DNA of 64,000 nucleotides, taken from the NCBI GenBank assembly GCA_036365145.1, contig JAEOAD010000048.1, positions 14,737,501 through 14,801,500 of the forward strand, given 5' to 3'. The notes beneath the pieces were generated by a model, which made no database searches, was not told where the DNA came from, and saw only the letters and a list, made by a program, of their open reading frames with translations. The position numbers and the translations under genes are program-made. Positions 20,464 through 32,732 of the stretch are shown piece by piece. How positions within the stretch are numbered: position 1 is the first letter of the stretch; every line of letters starts with the position of its first letter. The DNA is from Orientallactaga sibirica (taxonomy: Eukaryota > Chordata > Mammalia > Rodentia > Dipodidae).

Positions 20464-22164
20464 CAAGCCTATCTAGGAACTGTCCAGGGACTGTCTAGAA
20501 ACCTTCATCATTGAAGAAATATGCTACCGCACAATCCAAGAAAAACATTACCCAAATAGCTCTGACCATACTGTTATGATTAACAGAGATTTCAATTTGT
20601 AGTATTTCATAATACATTAAGACTCTGTTTTCAGAAAATACACAAGCGAACAAAACTATGACTTAAACTGGGTTCTTTCCTTTGGACAGCTCTTGGCACA
20701 TCTAAAGAGAGGCAACCAGATGATTTCTCTGATTTTCTGAGCAACAACAAGTAGGTGAGATTCCTCAGCTAAGAACACCAGTGCAGCTCAGAACTCAGAT
20801 GCAGAGATTTGTGATATTTAACCAAGCACACATGCACAAAGTCAACAGCGCAGCCAAGACTCAAGCCCAATCTCTAAATTTGCAGAACAGTATCCCTCCT
20901 GCTATAAGTCAATGTCTACCACACTGACACTGAACTAGCAGAGACTCATGCAGGCCTTCCTAAGAAAACTCTGGAAAATCCAACATTTTCTGTTAAAAAA
21001 AAAAAAGTTATGAAGTCAAGTTACTATGCTAAGAGACCAGCCTAATTTTTGTTTTATATTTAACCACTCCAGCTCTTTTATCTAACTGTATTTATATACT
21101 TAACTGTAGATGAATCTATACTCTACTAGACTATTTAGCATAATACTACCTACTTTACCTAGTATCAAATAGTATCAAACACATTTACAGTTTCCCCTAA
21201 CGTTAATCGTGCAGTCTTTCTGCAATAAAACTGATGAGCCATCCAGAATGAGTAATGAAGTAACTGACTCTTTCACAGCAGCACACACAGCTGCCTTCCA
21301 TAGCACTTGCCCGGTGTCCTGCATTAATCCACTTTCTCCTCAACCCATCCTGGGAGGTTAGTGCACTGAATTCACTTCATGGAAGACAAAGCTGACCAAA
21401 AGGTCAACAGAATTATTATGAGGACACACGGCTTAGTAAATAACAGAATCAAGATTAAACTGAAGTTGATTTGATTCAAAGGTGTGTACTTCACTCCCAA
21501 GCCTTGTGTGAAACAACAGAAAGAAGTTGTGTAAGTTTTATAGAAACTTTAGTGTGGGAGAAGTCACAGCATAGGGTGATGGGAAAGATTCTAAAGCCAG
21601 ATTTATAAGTAAGACAAAAGGTAAAATCTTTCTTTAAAGCTAAATACATCAACACAGATTACCACAAAAGATCAAATGTTAATGTTAAAAAGAAAAAATT
21701 TTATATGTTAGAATTTATACTATATGGTACCAACACTTAAGAATTTTAAGAAATTATTTTAAATATAAAAGTTGTAGTTCATATATGTGAAATGAGGCAA
21801 ACTAGAATTAACTTAAATGATATAAAATAAGACATGTTCAACACTGAGCAGCATTGTTCATACAGGTACAAGATTATCTAGAAAAAAACCAGAAATGAAA
21901 TTACTTAAGTACATAATCTAGTCACAGAAGACAAAGCTATGTCCTAGCAGACTATTATAGAACTAGGTAAAATATCCATACATCTGTTTAAATAATGGTG
22001 CTCTATGCCTACTATTATAATAGTACTTTAACGTGGCTCATTCGTAAACTCTTGTAAACAAATGCTAAATTGTAAATCGCATAAACGGAGACCACATGAC
22101 ATAAACAAGTATTAAAAAGCAAAAAAAGATAAAGGTGCTAGCTGAAAATGAAGAGATCCTGCTC
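20464..22164. other. Intron, no feature recognised
   Basis: 1.7 kb of unique AT-rich sequence without SINEs, unusual for this window. No open frame, splice-flanked exon or RNA fold was recognised. Confidence 0.5.
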
Positions 22165-22212
22165 AAACCATGGGATGATGGCTCGATGGCACGACTTCTT
22201 CCCCCCACCTCC

Positions 22213-22354
22213 ACCTGAGGTAGGGTCTCACTCTAGCTCAGGCTGACCTGGAATTCACTATGTAGTCTCAGGGTGGCCTTGAACTTACAGTGATCCTCCT
22301 ACTTCCTCTGTCTCCCGAGTGCTGGGATTAAAGGCATGTGCCACCACACCCAGC
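22213..22354 (-). repeat. B1-like SINE
   Basis: Reverse B1, GAGGTAGGGTCTCACTCTAG to GTGCCACCACACCCAGC; appears to sit inside an older B1 whose second half is 22375-22470. Confidence 0.93.
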
Positions 22355-22374
22355 CTGGCAAGTCTTCTTAGCTA

Positions 22375-22470
22375 AGCAGAGGCAGGAGAATCACTTCTAG
22401 TTTGAGTCCAACCTGGTCTACAAATAAGTTTCAAGCTAGCAAGAGCTGTAGAGCAAAATTCCATGTCAAA
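22375..22470 (+). repeat. Old B1-like SINE, second half
   Basis: AGCAGAGGCAGGAGAATCAC, CAACCTGGTCTACAAATAAG; the first half probably lies just before 22213. Confidence 0.6.
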
Positions 22471-22650
22471 AAGTAACTTCAAAAAATAGAAGTGTTTTTC
22501 TTCATTACAAATTCTCTCTCCCACAGTAAGTATTCATTGATCATTTCTTTTTTTTTTTCCTTTGAGGAAGGACTACCAATGATTAGTTTAGCACCCTGAT
22601 CCAAACTGGCACTCAGCCAATGGAATACCAAATCAAGTGTAATAAGCATA

Positions 22651-22800
22651 AGCCAGTGCACACCTTTAATCACAGCACTAGGGAGGCAGAGGTAGGAGGA
22701 TAGCCATGAGTTTCAGGCCACCCTGAGACTACAGAGTGAATTCCAGGTCAGCCTGGACAGAATGAGAACCTACCTCGAAAAACCAAAAAAAAAAAAAAAA
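22651..22800 (+). repeat. B1-like SINE
   Basis: AGCCAGTGCACACCTTTAAT head, full body, poly(A). Confidence 0.94.
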
Positions 22801-22881
22801 GATTAGCATAAAAGACAATCTAGAAGAATGAAAATAAGTATTTAATATACCAAGTTAGCAATATTCAATTTTATGTTTTTA

Positions 22882-22919
22882 AAACTTTTTATTTTATCTT
22901 ATTTTTTGGAGAGAGACAC

Positions 22920-22952
<33 letters not shown>

Positions 22953-23182
22953 GAGAGAGAGGTTGGGAGGAAGACAGTGATGGGCACGCGAGCAGTGTCT
23001 CAGCTGCTGTGAATGAAATCCAGATGTGCGCGCCCCCTTGTGGGCAAGTGCAGCATTGCGCACTTGCGTCAATTTGCATCTGGCTAAACGTGGGACCTGG
23101 AGATTGGAACCGCTGGAGATTGGAACCAGGGTTCGTAGGGTTAGGAGGCAGGCGCCTTAACCCCTAAGCCATCTCTCCAGCC
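22882..23182 (-). repeat. B2-like SINE, long variant
   Basis: Reverse; carries the extra segment 23039-23079 (GCATTGCGCACTTGCGTCAA). 16-bp duplication CAATTTTATGTTTTTA at 22866-22881 and 23183-23198. Confidence 0.95.
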
Positions 23183-23436
23183 CAATTTTATGTTTTTATA
23201 TTACTTTTTTGTCATTTACTGTTAGAATGATATTTTGGTGACATCACATAATTATTTTCAATATAACTTCATAAGTGATATGCAAGCTGAGAAATTTAAG
23301 TGATGGCATGATCAAATGCTTTAGGACATTTGAAAAAAAACTGCTTCTAAATAGCCCTCTATTTACCTAAAAGTAAACAACAGCATAGGAATGTCCACTG
23401 GAGGTGCTAACCACAGTGATTAAAAAGATATATAAA

Positions 23437-23662
23437 GGGCTGGAGAGATGGCTTAGCGGTTAAGGCACCTGCCTGCTAAGCCCAAGAACGCCAGTTCCAA
23501 TCTCCAGGTCCCACGTTTAGCCAGACACAGTGACGCAAGGGCGCAATGCTGCACTTGCCCACAAGGGGCCATACACATGTGGAGTTCGTTCACAGCTGAG
23601 AGGCTGCTGGTGCACCCATCTCTGTCTTCCTCTCCCTCTCTATGTCTCTCCAAAAAAAAAAA
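23437..23662 (+). repeat. B2-like SINE, long variant
   Basis: Forward copy with GACGCAAGGGCGCAATGCTG insertion and AGCTGAGAGGCTGCTGG. 15-bp duplication AAAAAGATATATAAA at 23422-23436 and 23663-23677. Confidence 0.95.
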
Positions 23663-23691
23663 AAAAAGATATATAAAAAAAATTAAGGTGA

Positions 23692-23903
23692 GGGCTGGAG
23701 AGATGGCTTAGCGGTTAAGGCATAAGCCTGTGAATCCTAAGGACACAGGTTCTATTCTCCAGGTCCCACGTAAGCCAGATGCATGTGGTGGCGCATGCGT
23801 CTGGAGTTCATATGCAGTGGCTAGAGTCCCTGGCACGCCTTTTCTCTCTTTCTCTCCCTCTCTCTCTCTGTCTCTAATAAATAAAAAAAATAATAAATCT
23901 TTA
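23692..23903 (+). repeat. B2-like SINE
   Basis: Standard form without the insertion; flanked by AAAAATTAAGG at about 23679 and 23904. Confidence 0.94.
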
Positions 23904-23909
23904 AAAAAT

Positions 23910-24682
23910 TAAGGCAAAATATCATTGCTTTTGGATAACAATTTTTTTTCTATAAATCCCAAGAGAAACAAAAAAGGGCCTGCAAGTAATGACAAAAACC
24001 TATCAAATTAAATGATTACACAGTCAGTATATACCAAATGAGTACTTTCCAAACTCAGCTACCAGTCTGGATAATGCTGCTTCCAAAAGCTGAAGTACCA
24101 CACATTCTTCACATCCTCCCTCAGTCCTCTCCCAGGGTTACAGTCTATACAACTGCAAGATAGAATATATTCCAGGAAGTATTTAAACCTAACAAAGAAA
24201 AAGAACAAGAAAAACTTGAGGAACACAAAGTAGAAGAACCTGTAGGCAGATAGATACATGTTGTGTGGTGTGGAGACTCACAAGCTGAGTCTGAGGTCAG
24301 CTCTGTAAGGTGAGGATCCCATGTCCACATGAGCATGTGAAATGCAACCCTAAGTTCTAGCACATGGAAAATGAAGACAAAAACCTCCATGTAAAGCAAG
24401 AAGTCTGTAAAAATATGCCACCATTACAGGACCTGGAGAATTCTATATAGAGCCCTTGGAATGAAATGGGGAAGGGCAAGAGGGTTGGGGTTCGGTCAAT
24501 GTCAGTTACTTTGACTTGATCATTGCATATTGTATATACATGTATCAAGTTAATCTACTGCTTCCAAACACTAAATAAATAGGAAACTGCAACTTTATGA
24601 TATTCTCACGTACAGGTGTATGTCACTGCCATGACTGTATATTACAGGAATACAATGAAAACTGAACATATAATTTGATTCT
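23910..24682. other. Intron, no feature recognised
   Basis: Unique sequence; overlapping minus-strand frames here have no recognisable protein. Confidence 0.45.
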
Positions 24683-24876
24683 CCAGCTGGTGAGATGGCT
24701 TAGCAGTTAAGGCCTGAAAAGCCAAAGGATCCAGATTCAATTCCCCAGGACCCACGTAAAGCCAGATGCTCAAGGTGGCGCATGCATCTGGAGTTCATTT
24801 GCAGTGGCTAGAGACCATGGTGTATCCATTCTCTATCTGCCTTTCTCTATGTGTCTCAAATAATTAAACAACCCCA
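24683..24876 (+). repeat. B2-like SINE
   Basis: CAGCTGGTGAGATGGCTTAG head, GATTCAATTCCCCAGGACCC, TTTGCAGTGGCTAGAGACC. Confidence 0.92.
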
Positions 24877-24887
24877 CTTATAAGAAT

Positions 24888-24976
24888 TTGTGGTGGTACC
24901 AGTAATCAATCCCCTCAAGAGGGAGAGGCAGAGTTCAAGGTCAGGCTGTTTCAAAAGACAAAAAAAAAAAAAAAGT
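24888..24976 (+). repeat. B1-like SINE fragment
   Basis: TTGTGGTGGTACCAGTAATC, AGTTCAAGGTCAGGCTGTTT, poly(A); central block lost. Confidence 0.6.
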
Positions 24977-25175
24977 AAATGTACTTGAGAATTAGCACCT
25001 CAATAACAGAATGACTAAAGAGTATTATAAACTACAATCACGACTGAATGAAGGGTACAAAAGAAGTCACATCACTAAAGAAAGCAAGCCAGGCTTCGCA
25101 GAAATTCACATGCATTAAAATTAAAGGACAAAAAACTCAGTAGATAAGTTAATCAGCAAATCTGAATTATATTTC

Positions 25176-25176
<1 letters not shown>

Positions 25177-25208
<32 letters not shown>
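25177..25208. repeat. (CA)n microsatellite
   Basis: About 16 CA units, uninterrupted. Confidence 0.97.
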
Positions 25209-25209
<1 letters not shown>

Positions 25210-25477
25210 GTCACATCATGGGGTGGGGGGAGAAAACACAAAAACCTTATAGAAGTGGTCAGGGGAGCAACAAAACACCAAACACACAACTCAGTTAATC
25301 AGCTACCAATAAAAAAAAAAATGTCAGCATAAACTCATTAGTAAACGAGCACGTTCTATATGAAAAAATTTAATTCAGGTAAGAAGGTTATTTAAACAAA
25401 GAAAAGTAAATATAATTTTTGTTATTTAGCGGTCAATTTTACCCACCTACATACAAAAATGTAATGCTAGTTCATGA

Positions 25478-25660
25478 AAGATAATAAGAGCCTGAGACCC
25501 CTGAGTTTGATACCCCAGAACCTGAGGGAAAAGCTGGGCCAACTGAAGAATCGCTGGGGCATGTGAACGAGAAAACAGCAGCTTTGGGGTCAAAGGAACG
25601 ACCCCATCTCAATGAAGCACACAATGACAGAGGGATGCATGCCATTCTGATGGTCCTCTT
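25478..25660 (+). repeat. Possible B4-like remnant
   Basis: GAGTTTGATACCCCAGAACC and AAAGCTGGGCCAACTGAAGA resemble a degraded B4-like core. Confidence 0.4.
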
Positions 25661-25733
25661 CCATATCACTGCCATCTAATGTACACTTCTAAAGTACAAA
25701 CCTAATGTACACTCAAATGTTAAGGAAATTCCA

Positions 25734-25953
25734 TGCTGGAGAGATGGCTTAGTGGTTGAGGTGCTTGCCTGTGAAGCCCAAGGTCTCAGGTTCAAATCCC
25801 CAGGACCCATGTAAGCCAGCTGCACAAGGTGGCACATGCATCCAGAGTTCATTTGCAGTGGCTAGAGACCCTAGCACATCCATTCTTTTTCTATCTGCCT
25901 CATTCTCTCAAATACATAAATAAATATATATATATATATATTTTTTTTTTTAA
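25734..25953 (+). repeat. B2-like SINE
   Basis: TGCTGGAGAGATGGCTTAGT head, CAGGTTCAAATCCCCAGG B box; tail contains (TA)n then T-run at 25921-25950. Confidence 0.94.
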
Positions 25954-26048
25954 AGATTCCAAGAGTCAAACCAAAACCTCAAAAAAAAAAGTTATCATTT
26001 CTGACCATACTGAATTATTAGGTTATCATCGTGCAAAAATGAACTTGA

Positions 26049-26205
26049 GCCAGGCATGGTGCCACAGGCCTTTAATCCCATCACTCAGGAGGCAGACGTA
26101 GGAGGATTGCCATTAGTTCAAGGCCACCCTGAGACTACATAGTGAATTCCAGGTCAGCCTGGGCCAGAGTGAGACCCTACCTCGGAAAAAAAAAAAAAAA
26201 AAAAA
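26049..26205 (+). repeat. B1-like SINE
   Basis: GCCAGGCATGGTGCCACAGG head; poly(A) of about 20; GAACTTGA duplicated on both sides. Confidence 0.95.
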
Positions 26206-26447
26206 AGAACTTGAATTAAGGACAAATATATGGTTTATCCAAGAGAGAATCATATAAGGAAATTTATGTACTCACAATGAGAACAAAACCAAGTTACTAA
26301 TACACATCCCCAATCCAAAGTCAAGTATCATACCCCACATCTATTCCTAAGTCCTAACAGGTTTCAAAAACACATTAAACACTGATGCATTTCCCATCTT
26401 GACTTTCATGACAATGAATCAAAGGCTGGCATAAAAACCAACTGCAA

Positions 26448-26622
26448 GCCGGGCGTGGTGGTGCACGCCTTTAATCCCAGCACTCGGGAGGCAGAGGTAG
26501 GAGGATCGCTGAGAGTTCGAGGCCACCCTGAGACTACATAGTGAATTCCAGGTCAGCCTGAGCCAGAGTGAGACCCTACCTCGAAAAAATCAAAAAAGCA
26601 AAAAAATGAACAAACAAAAAAA
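26448..26622 (+). repeat. B1-like SINE, near consensus
   Basis: GCCGGGCGTGGTGGTGCACG head; CCAACTGCAA duplicated at about 26438 and 26625. Confidence 0.96.
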
Positions 26623-27461
26623 AAGCCAACTGCAAAGTTCACTGCTTTTTCTCTCACTTGAAACTAAATTTAAGGAATTGGACAGTGAGTGAGTGAGTGT
26701 ATGTAATTAGCATTACAATGAAACCTTTGGATGCCCTGAAAACATTAAACCAATGCAATCTCTCAACAAATTTCCAAGACACTTTAGGTAACTGTACCCT
26801 CTGTTGAAGGGAACATCCTAAAATAAGGTATCAAAATAATAAAACATTAGAATCCCACTGAACTAGATCTACCTATATTGATGATTACAAGTAAAAATGC
26901 TTTGCAAAATAATCCATAAATTCTTCAGGAAACTTAGTGATAAAATATTCTTCACTGGAGGTGCCCAAGTCCAAGACCTTCTTCACACACTCAGTCACTA
27001 GAATTCACACTACTCCACACATAGCTATGCTCAGGGCTAATATTTACCCCTACCAGGCAGTAAACATACCAGACAGACAGCAAGAGAAAAAGACAGGTTC
27101 AACCTAAAGGAATTCATGGTATGGCCCACAAAGTATGCTCTGTGCTCAGCAGTGCGTGTGGGCTGATCATACAAACTCTATATTCATAGACCCTATCAGA
27201 ATTCCAAAACCATGCAAGGAAAGCAGTTGTGTAGTACAAACCTCATGGAATCAAAGAGTTTAGGCCCAGCTAGCCAGTGGCAATTCTATCAAAATTCAAG
27301 TTCTTAGATACCAACTGACCAAAAACCTTATAAACAGGTGTTTTAAAAATAACACTCTTTGGCCTAAGAACTCACATCTACACAGGTAACTTGAATCATC
27401 TCCAGGGCAGTAGCCATTTTTTTTCATAATTCTTAAATAAGTGTGTTTGTTGATGCTGTTT
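26623..27461. other. Intron, no feature recognised
   Basis: Unique sequence; contains a short GTGAGTGAGTGAGTGTATGT stretch at 26685. Confidence 0.5.
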
Positions 27462-27599
27462 ATTGAGGTAAGGTTTCACTCTAATCCAGGCTGACCTGGA
27501 ATTCACTATGTCGTCTCAGGCTGGCCTCAAACTCATGGTGATCCTTCTACCTCTGCCTCCCAAGTGCTGGGATTAAAGATGTGCATCACCATGCCCAGC
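27462..27599 (-). repeat. B1-like SINE
   Basis: Reverse B1: TTTCACTCTAATCCAGGCTG to ATCACCATGCCCAGC. Confidence 0.93.
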
Positions 27600-27604
27600 T
27601 TAAA

Positions 27605-27840
27605 GAATATTTATGTATTTATTTACTTGAGACAGGCAGGCAGAGAAAGAATGGGAGCACCAAGGCCTCTAGCTACTGCAAAGAAATTTCAGATACATGC
27701 ACTACTTAAATCACTAAACCATTTTCCTGGCCCCTGAATGAACCACTTTGTGCATCTAGTTCCACATGGGTCCTAGCGAACTGAACTGGCACGGGCAGAC
27801 TTTGCAAGCCAAGTGCCTGCTGAGCCATCTCCCCAGCTCC
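27605..27840 (-). repeat. Two overlapping reverse B2-like SINE pieces
   Basis: The 5'-head motif occurs twice (ATCACTAAACCATTTTCCTG at 27711 and GAGCCATCTCCCCAGC at 27823), so a shortened copy and a second copy's 5' part are fused. Confidence 0.75.
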
Positions 27841-27957
27841 CATTTTTTCATAATTCTGCTCCATTGAGACTATTCCTTTTTTTTTTTTTTTAATTTTAAA
27901 CTAAACACACTCCTCACAAAAGAGAGAAAAGTTTTGAACAAAGGGTCATGACAATAA

Positions 27958-28045
27958 GCTGGGGTAGTTCAGTGGTAGAATGTGTGCCTAGCAGAGCACG
28001 TGCAAGATCCCAGGTTCAATCTCAGTACAACACATAAACACACAA
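27958..28045 (+). repeat. ID-like SINE
   Basis: GCTGGGGTAGTTCAGTGGTA, GTGCCTAGCAGAGCACGTG, CCCAGGTTCAATCTCAGTAC. Confidence 0.8.
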
Positions 28046-28072
28046 GCAATAATTTGTGTTGACCCCCAGTAC

Positions 28073-28299
28073 TTTTTTTTAAAATATTTATTTATTTATT
28101 TATGTATTTATTTATTTGAGAGCAACAGAGATTGAGAGAGAATGGGGTGCACCAGGGCCTCCAGCCACTGCAACCGAACTCCAGATGCATGCGCCATCCC
28201 GTGCATTTGGCTTAAGTGGGTACCGGGGAACCAAGCCTAGAACTGGGGTCCTTAGGCTTCACAGGCAAGTGCTTAACCACTAAGCCATCTCTCCAGCCC
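28073..28299 (-). repeat. B2-like SINE
   Basis: Reverse; (TTTA)n tail side, CACTAAGCCATCTCTCCAGC head. Confidence 0.95.
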
Positions 28300-28672
28300 T
28301 CACTTCTTCTTATCCATACACATTTTTAAAAAAAGTCTTGAATTTTTGCGTCTTTGCTCTCACATGCCAGGCTTACTAAAGGAATATTTTCTTTTTAATA
28401 TATTAGGATCACAGAGTCAATTCCCCAACTGCTTTCTGTTGGTGCAGCTCAGTTCCATAAAGAAGGTTCTACCCACAACCTCTGAGAGCCAGGGACAGTA
28501 CAAAACCTACGGCTGCAGCTGTCTTTCACCTCCGAAGAGGGCTTATTTTCAGTGGTGAAGTGCAGTGCCTTTACTTGCCTACATCCCTTCCTGGTATGTG
28601 TCACAACATTTAATAATGTCTTCTAATTCAGTCATTTTTTAATAAATATGTCCATAAACACTGAACTTTAAA
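28300..28672. other. Intron, no feature recognised
   Basis: Unique; the 70-codon plus-strand frame here has no recognisable features. Confidence 0.5.
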
Positions 28673-28800
28673 TGCCAGGTGTAGTAGCTCACGCCTTTAA
28701 TCCCAGCACTCAGGAGGTAGGAGGGTCACCATGAGTTTGAAGCCATCCGGAAACTACACAGTGAATTCTAGGTCAGCCTATCTTGAAAAACCAAAAAAGT
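28673..28800 (+). repeat. B1-like SINE
   Basis: GCCAGGTGTAGTAGCTCACG head; 3' part shortened. Confidence 0.9.
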
Positions 28801-28931
28801 AAAAGAAAATCTTATTTATTTCATTACTGTAACATTTGACAGAATAAAAAGAATGTAACTTAGTAAACTGTTAGCATATCCTAAATCTTTTTAAAAAGTA
28901 AAACTAAAAATGAGAAGAGAAAATGGTGCAT

Positions 28932-28933
<2 letters not shown>

Positions 28934-28992
<59 letters not shown>
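28934..28992. repeat. (GT)n(GA)n compound microsatellite
   Basis: About 15 GT units passing directly into about 14 GA units. Confidence 0.97.
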
Positions 28993-28997
<5 letters not shown>

Positions 28998-29257
28998 TAT
29001 ATATTCCATGGCTGGGAAATACAGCAAAGATCTGAACTTGTGTATTTAATTAACTACTATCTCTAGTATCCAAGGTACCTAAATATTCACACAAACAAAA
29101 TATGTATGTTATAAAAGTTAAGATTTTTACTCTTAGTAGTGTTTAGGCTTTTAGAACAATAGTGAAGATCTAGGCTATAACCGAGCCATAACAACAACAA
29201 CAACAAACACCTGGAAAATCTCTATCAAACTGTTTATAATTAGGACAAAAGTAAAAC

Positions 29258-29394
29258 AGGCACAGTAGTCTATTCCTGTAACCTGGTACGTGGGAGGTGA
29301 AGGCAAGAGGATCATGAGTTCAAGGCCATCCTCAGCTACACAGAGAGTTCAAGGCCATTCTGGGCTACATGAGAGCTTGTCTGAAAGATGAAAA
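29258..29394 (+). repeat. Old B1-like SINE
   Basis: CAGTAGTCTATTCCTGTAAC, GGAGGTGAAGGCAAGAGGAT; contains a repeated GAGTTCAAGGCCAT(C/T)CT. Confidence 0.75.
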
Positions 29395-29444
29395 CATACA
29401 TGTACTACAAACCAAGCATACTCATGTATGCTGCTTTGAAAGCT

Positions 29445-29503
29445 ATCACTTGCCTAGCATAGGCAAGGACCTAGATTCTACTCCCAGCACACATCAGAAA
29501 GGG
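29445..29503 (+). repeat. ID-like SINE remnant
   Basis: ACTTGCCTAGCATAGGCAAG and TTCTACTCCCAGCACACATC. Confidence 0.45.
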
Positions 29504-29535
29504 AGATGGCCTTTAGTAACACGGATTCAACTTTT

Positions 29536-29735
29536 CAAATAATTTTATTTTATTTACTTAAGAGAGAGAGAGATAAAGAGAAAGAATGGCACACTACGGC
29601 CTCTAGCCATTGCCAACAAACTCCAGATGCATGTGCCACCATGTGCACCTGGCTTACATGTGTTCTGAGGAATTGATCCTGGGTCCTTAGGGTATATAGG
29701 CAAGCGCCTTAACCACTATGCTATCTCTTTAGCCC
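29536..29735 (-). repeat. B2-like SINE
   Basis: Reverse; GAGAGAGATAAAGAGAAAGA and CACTATGCTATCTCTTTAGC head. Confidence 0.92.
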
Positions 29736-29756
29736 TGAACTTCTTTTTTAAATACA

Positions 29757-30096
29757 TGCCCATATGTGCATGTTCGTGTATAAGAGGCAGGAGTGGCAGA
29801 GGACAAACATCAGGTCCCACCTCAAGAACACCATCCACCTTTTTTGAGAAAAAGCTTCTTAATGGCAGGAACTCTCTAACTAGGCTAGACTAGACTATCT
29901 GGACATCAAGCCCCAGGCATCTGCCAGTTTCCACCTCCCCAGTGTGGGAATTACAAGCCAGAACACTTGACATTTTTGCATGGGTACTGGGGATTGAACT
30001 CAGGTCCTTATCTGAAGAAAGAAAAACTAAATGTACACACACCCAAAGCATGTACATGTATGCGGCTTCACCAGCTAAACTACCTCTCCAGCATGA
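29757..30096 (-). repeat. B4-like composite SINE
   Basis: Reverse: GGTCCCACCTCAAGAACACC, GCATGGGTACTGGGGATTGA, AAACTACCTCTCCAGCA, with an inserted piece near 30013-30060. Confidence 0.75.
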
Positions 30097-30274
30097 TTCA
30101 ACCTGAGAGATCAAACTGGTTTTTAGAGACCCACAACTTAAAGGTCAGAGAAAACAACATCAACTAAATGAGTTTTTTGCAGTACCAAGAATGATTTTAA
30201 GGCAGAAGGAACATGTGACAAGTGATGCTTCATGGTGTACAACTAAAAAACCACAATGCAGTTATTTGAATCAG

Positions 30275-30412
30275 CTAGAAAGCATGGTGGCGCACACCTT
30301 TAATCCCAGTACTCGGAAGGCAGAGGTAGGAGGATCACTGTGAGATCAAGGCCACCCTGAGATTATACAGTGAATTCCAGGTCAGCCTGAGCTAGAGTGA
30401 GACCCTTGATAA
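30275..30412 (+). repeat. B1-like SINE
   Basis: AAGCATGGTGGCGCACACCT head; its A-rich tail passes into an ACAT/TG repeat. Confidence 0.93.
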
Positions 30413-30474
30413 AATACATACATACACACATACATATATGTGTGTGTGTGTGTGTATGCATGTATGTATATAGG
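30413..30474. repeat. (ACAT)n/(TG)n self-complementary microsatellite
   Basis: ACATACATACACACATACAT on the left pairs with the TGTGTG/ATGTATGTAT block on the right, forming a potential hairpin. Confidence 0.85.
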
Positions 30475-30525
30475 CTGTTGGAAGGCTTAATTACCTAAAA
30501 TAAAATGGATTTTATAGAATTACTG

Positions 30526-30600
30526 TGTACACTAGGCTGGTCTATGTAGCCCATGTGGCCTCAGACTCACAGTAATCATCCTGCCTTAGCCTCCTAGTAT
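30526..30600 (-). repeat. Old B1-like fragment
   Basis: GGCTGGTCTATGTAGCCCAT and CATCCTGCCTTAGCCTCC. Confidence 0.65.
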
Positions 30601-31828
30601 ATTAAGTTTATCTTCTGAGTAATTACACCTTAGTACATATTTGTATGAACAAAGTAAATATATTATTAAAATAACTTAAAAAATTAATTTAGAAATCTCT
30701 GATCATTATTTTAAATTCACACAGCTATCTCCAACAAGTCAATCTTAAATTTAAAATTATTAAAATTACAAGTGAGAATCTAATTCATAATTTTGCCTGA
30801 AGAAAATGTTTTAAAATTTCTAATTTTAAGCCAGAAGTAGATCAATACCCCCCACCTTTGTTTTATAAATCACTTAACTGGAGCTCAACATACTTTAATA
30901 ACTTGTTTATAGAAATAAAGAAAGGAGACTCAGGTGCTAATACATGCAGTGACTTCACTCTTTTGAAGTTAACCTAAATTTAAATCCTTAGTGACCTTAT
31001 AAAATGACAAACTAGAAGAAAATGTGGCAATAGCAAGGTAGAACATCATTAAATACAGAAGCATAAACTTTATGACATATACTAAAATATCACAAGTATA
31101 TATCCTAAAATATAGGAGACTAGTGTGACCCGTTCATAACATTTATCTGTTAAAGCGCTTGGCACTGGGCAGTAAGCCTGAAAACTATATATACCACTGG
31201 TCCTAAAGTTTAGTTAGGTGCTATGAGAAGACACAGTGCTGTGGAGATGAGTGTAACTGCTATCAGCAAAAACAATTCGGGGGTCTTTGAACTAAAAGAC
31301 AGATTAGAATTTAATGTTTCTGAAGAATCCTACTGAAATAAATGTCAAAATTAAAATTTTCTTCTTCTTTAAAAGGATATTATGAAATTGATGAGTGGCA
31401 TTTTAAGAATCTAGGAACATGACTAAACACTTGACCACTTTTCTGTGCCATCCAATGACCAAGCCTTCAAGATCTTGGCACAGAGTTTTACACAAAGGGC
31501 AGAGGGATATTTTCTAAAATTTAAGTTGGGAACATTTAGTTATTCCTTTTAAAGGCAGCGAATGGGATTAAAAAGGGGGGGGGGGGGCTTGAAGAGCATC
31601 ATAACAGGCTTGTTTTAGCTGTGGATCCAGTTCTAGCACAGGGGTATACACTAAGTCAAACACCATAAGGACCTTGATGTGATGTGTAACAGTGTCGTGC
31701 CTGATTCCAAAAAATCAATCACTTTACTATCAAGAAGTACTAACAAACCCAGGAAGAAAAGGCTAAGACAATATTGTTCCTAATAATTTCATCGTTCAAA
31801 TCAAATTCAGATTTGCAACCAATTCTTA
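30601..31828. other. Intron, no gene; poly(G) run
   Basis: Unique AT-rich sequence with a 13-G run at 31575-31587; otherwise nothing recognised. Confidence 0.5.
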
Positions 31829-31840
31829 AAACTGGCTTTA

Positions 31841-32365
31841 AGGAGACCCCGTATGTGTGTGGCATGGGGGGAATACAGGGGGAACAAGGATACATCAGTA
31901 CATCAAGAAGAGAGTGCTGACTGTCTACAGGAGATGGGTCACCTCCACCTCATATGCCCGGTCCCAGAAGTCAGTACAGGGGAAGTGGTGACATGAATAC
32001 TGCTCTCATGGCTAGTCTGAAAATCAGTTCCAGGGAGTTGTCAACAGACACTGTGGTCACTCAAACCTCATAAAAATGGAGATCCAGGGTCTACAGAGAA
32101 AGCAACACGAAATCAGATCTCTATCTTCCCCACCAAGGCTCAGGGAGCATCTCGGAAGAGAGGCGGAAAGATTTTAAGAGCCTCGGGGTGGGTAGAAATA
32201 GCCTGAGTCACCACTTTCCCCCAACCCTGCAGAGAATGACTAAGGCCTCTTGGTCCCACAATGAAAACCAATAACCCCACCAAAGACCCTCAGCAGAATT
32301 AGGGTGGGGAAAAGGGGGTCTACGTGTGCAACCATTTTATAAAAAAAAACCAATAAATTAAAAAT
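31841..32365 (+). mobile_element. LINE-1 3' end, complete truncated insertion
   Basis: 525 bp related to the 3' part of the copies at 465 and 3213 (CTCAGGGAGCATCTCGGAAG; GAAAGATTTTAAGAGCC; AACCAATAAATTAAAAAT end). It is flanked by a 12-bp duplication AAACTGGCTTTA at 31829-31840 and 32366-32377, so both ends are the original insertion ends. Confidence 0.85.
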
Positions 32366-32732
32366 AAACTGGCTTTAGTGTTCTTAAAACAACCATTGCT
32401 TCTGGTTCTAACATTCATGCAACTAGTGAACCTGAAGCTACCTGTCCTGTCCACTGTACATAAGCTCACTTCCATGTTGGATGACTTCTGATACCTTTAG
32501 CTTCAACAATAAAAGATATTTAAAAGAATCTACTTGAAAACTGGCTATGTAAAACTCCCATGACCCCTCTATATCTTTTAAATAGTATTATCTTACAAAT
32601 AACTAAAATATAACTTTAGCCCACTGCCTGTTTTTAAAGGTCTTCAAGATGATAATCATTAGATATCCTTGACATAATTTACTTTGACCTAGACAATTAA
32701 AGTATAAAGGCATTTTTCTTTCTGTAGTATTT

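Noticed and set aside
31850..32360. Possible processed pseudogene (poly(A), flanking direct repeats)
   Set aside because: The sequence matches the local L1 3' ends at 1440-1640 and 4190-4400 and carries no coding frame.
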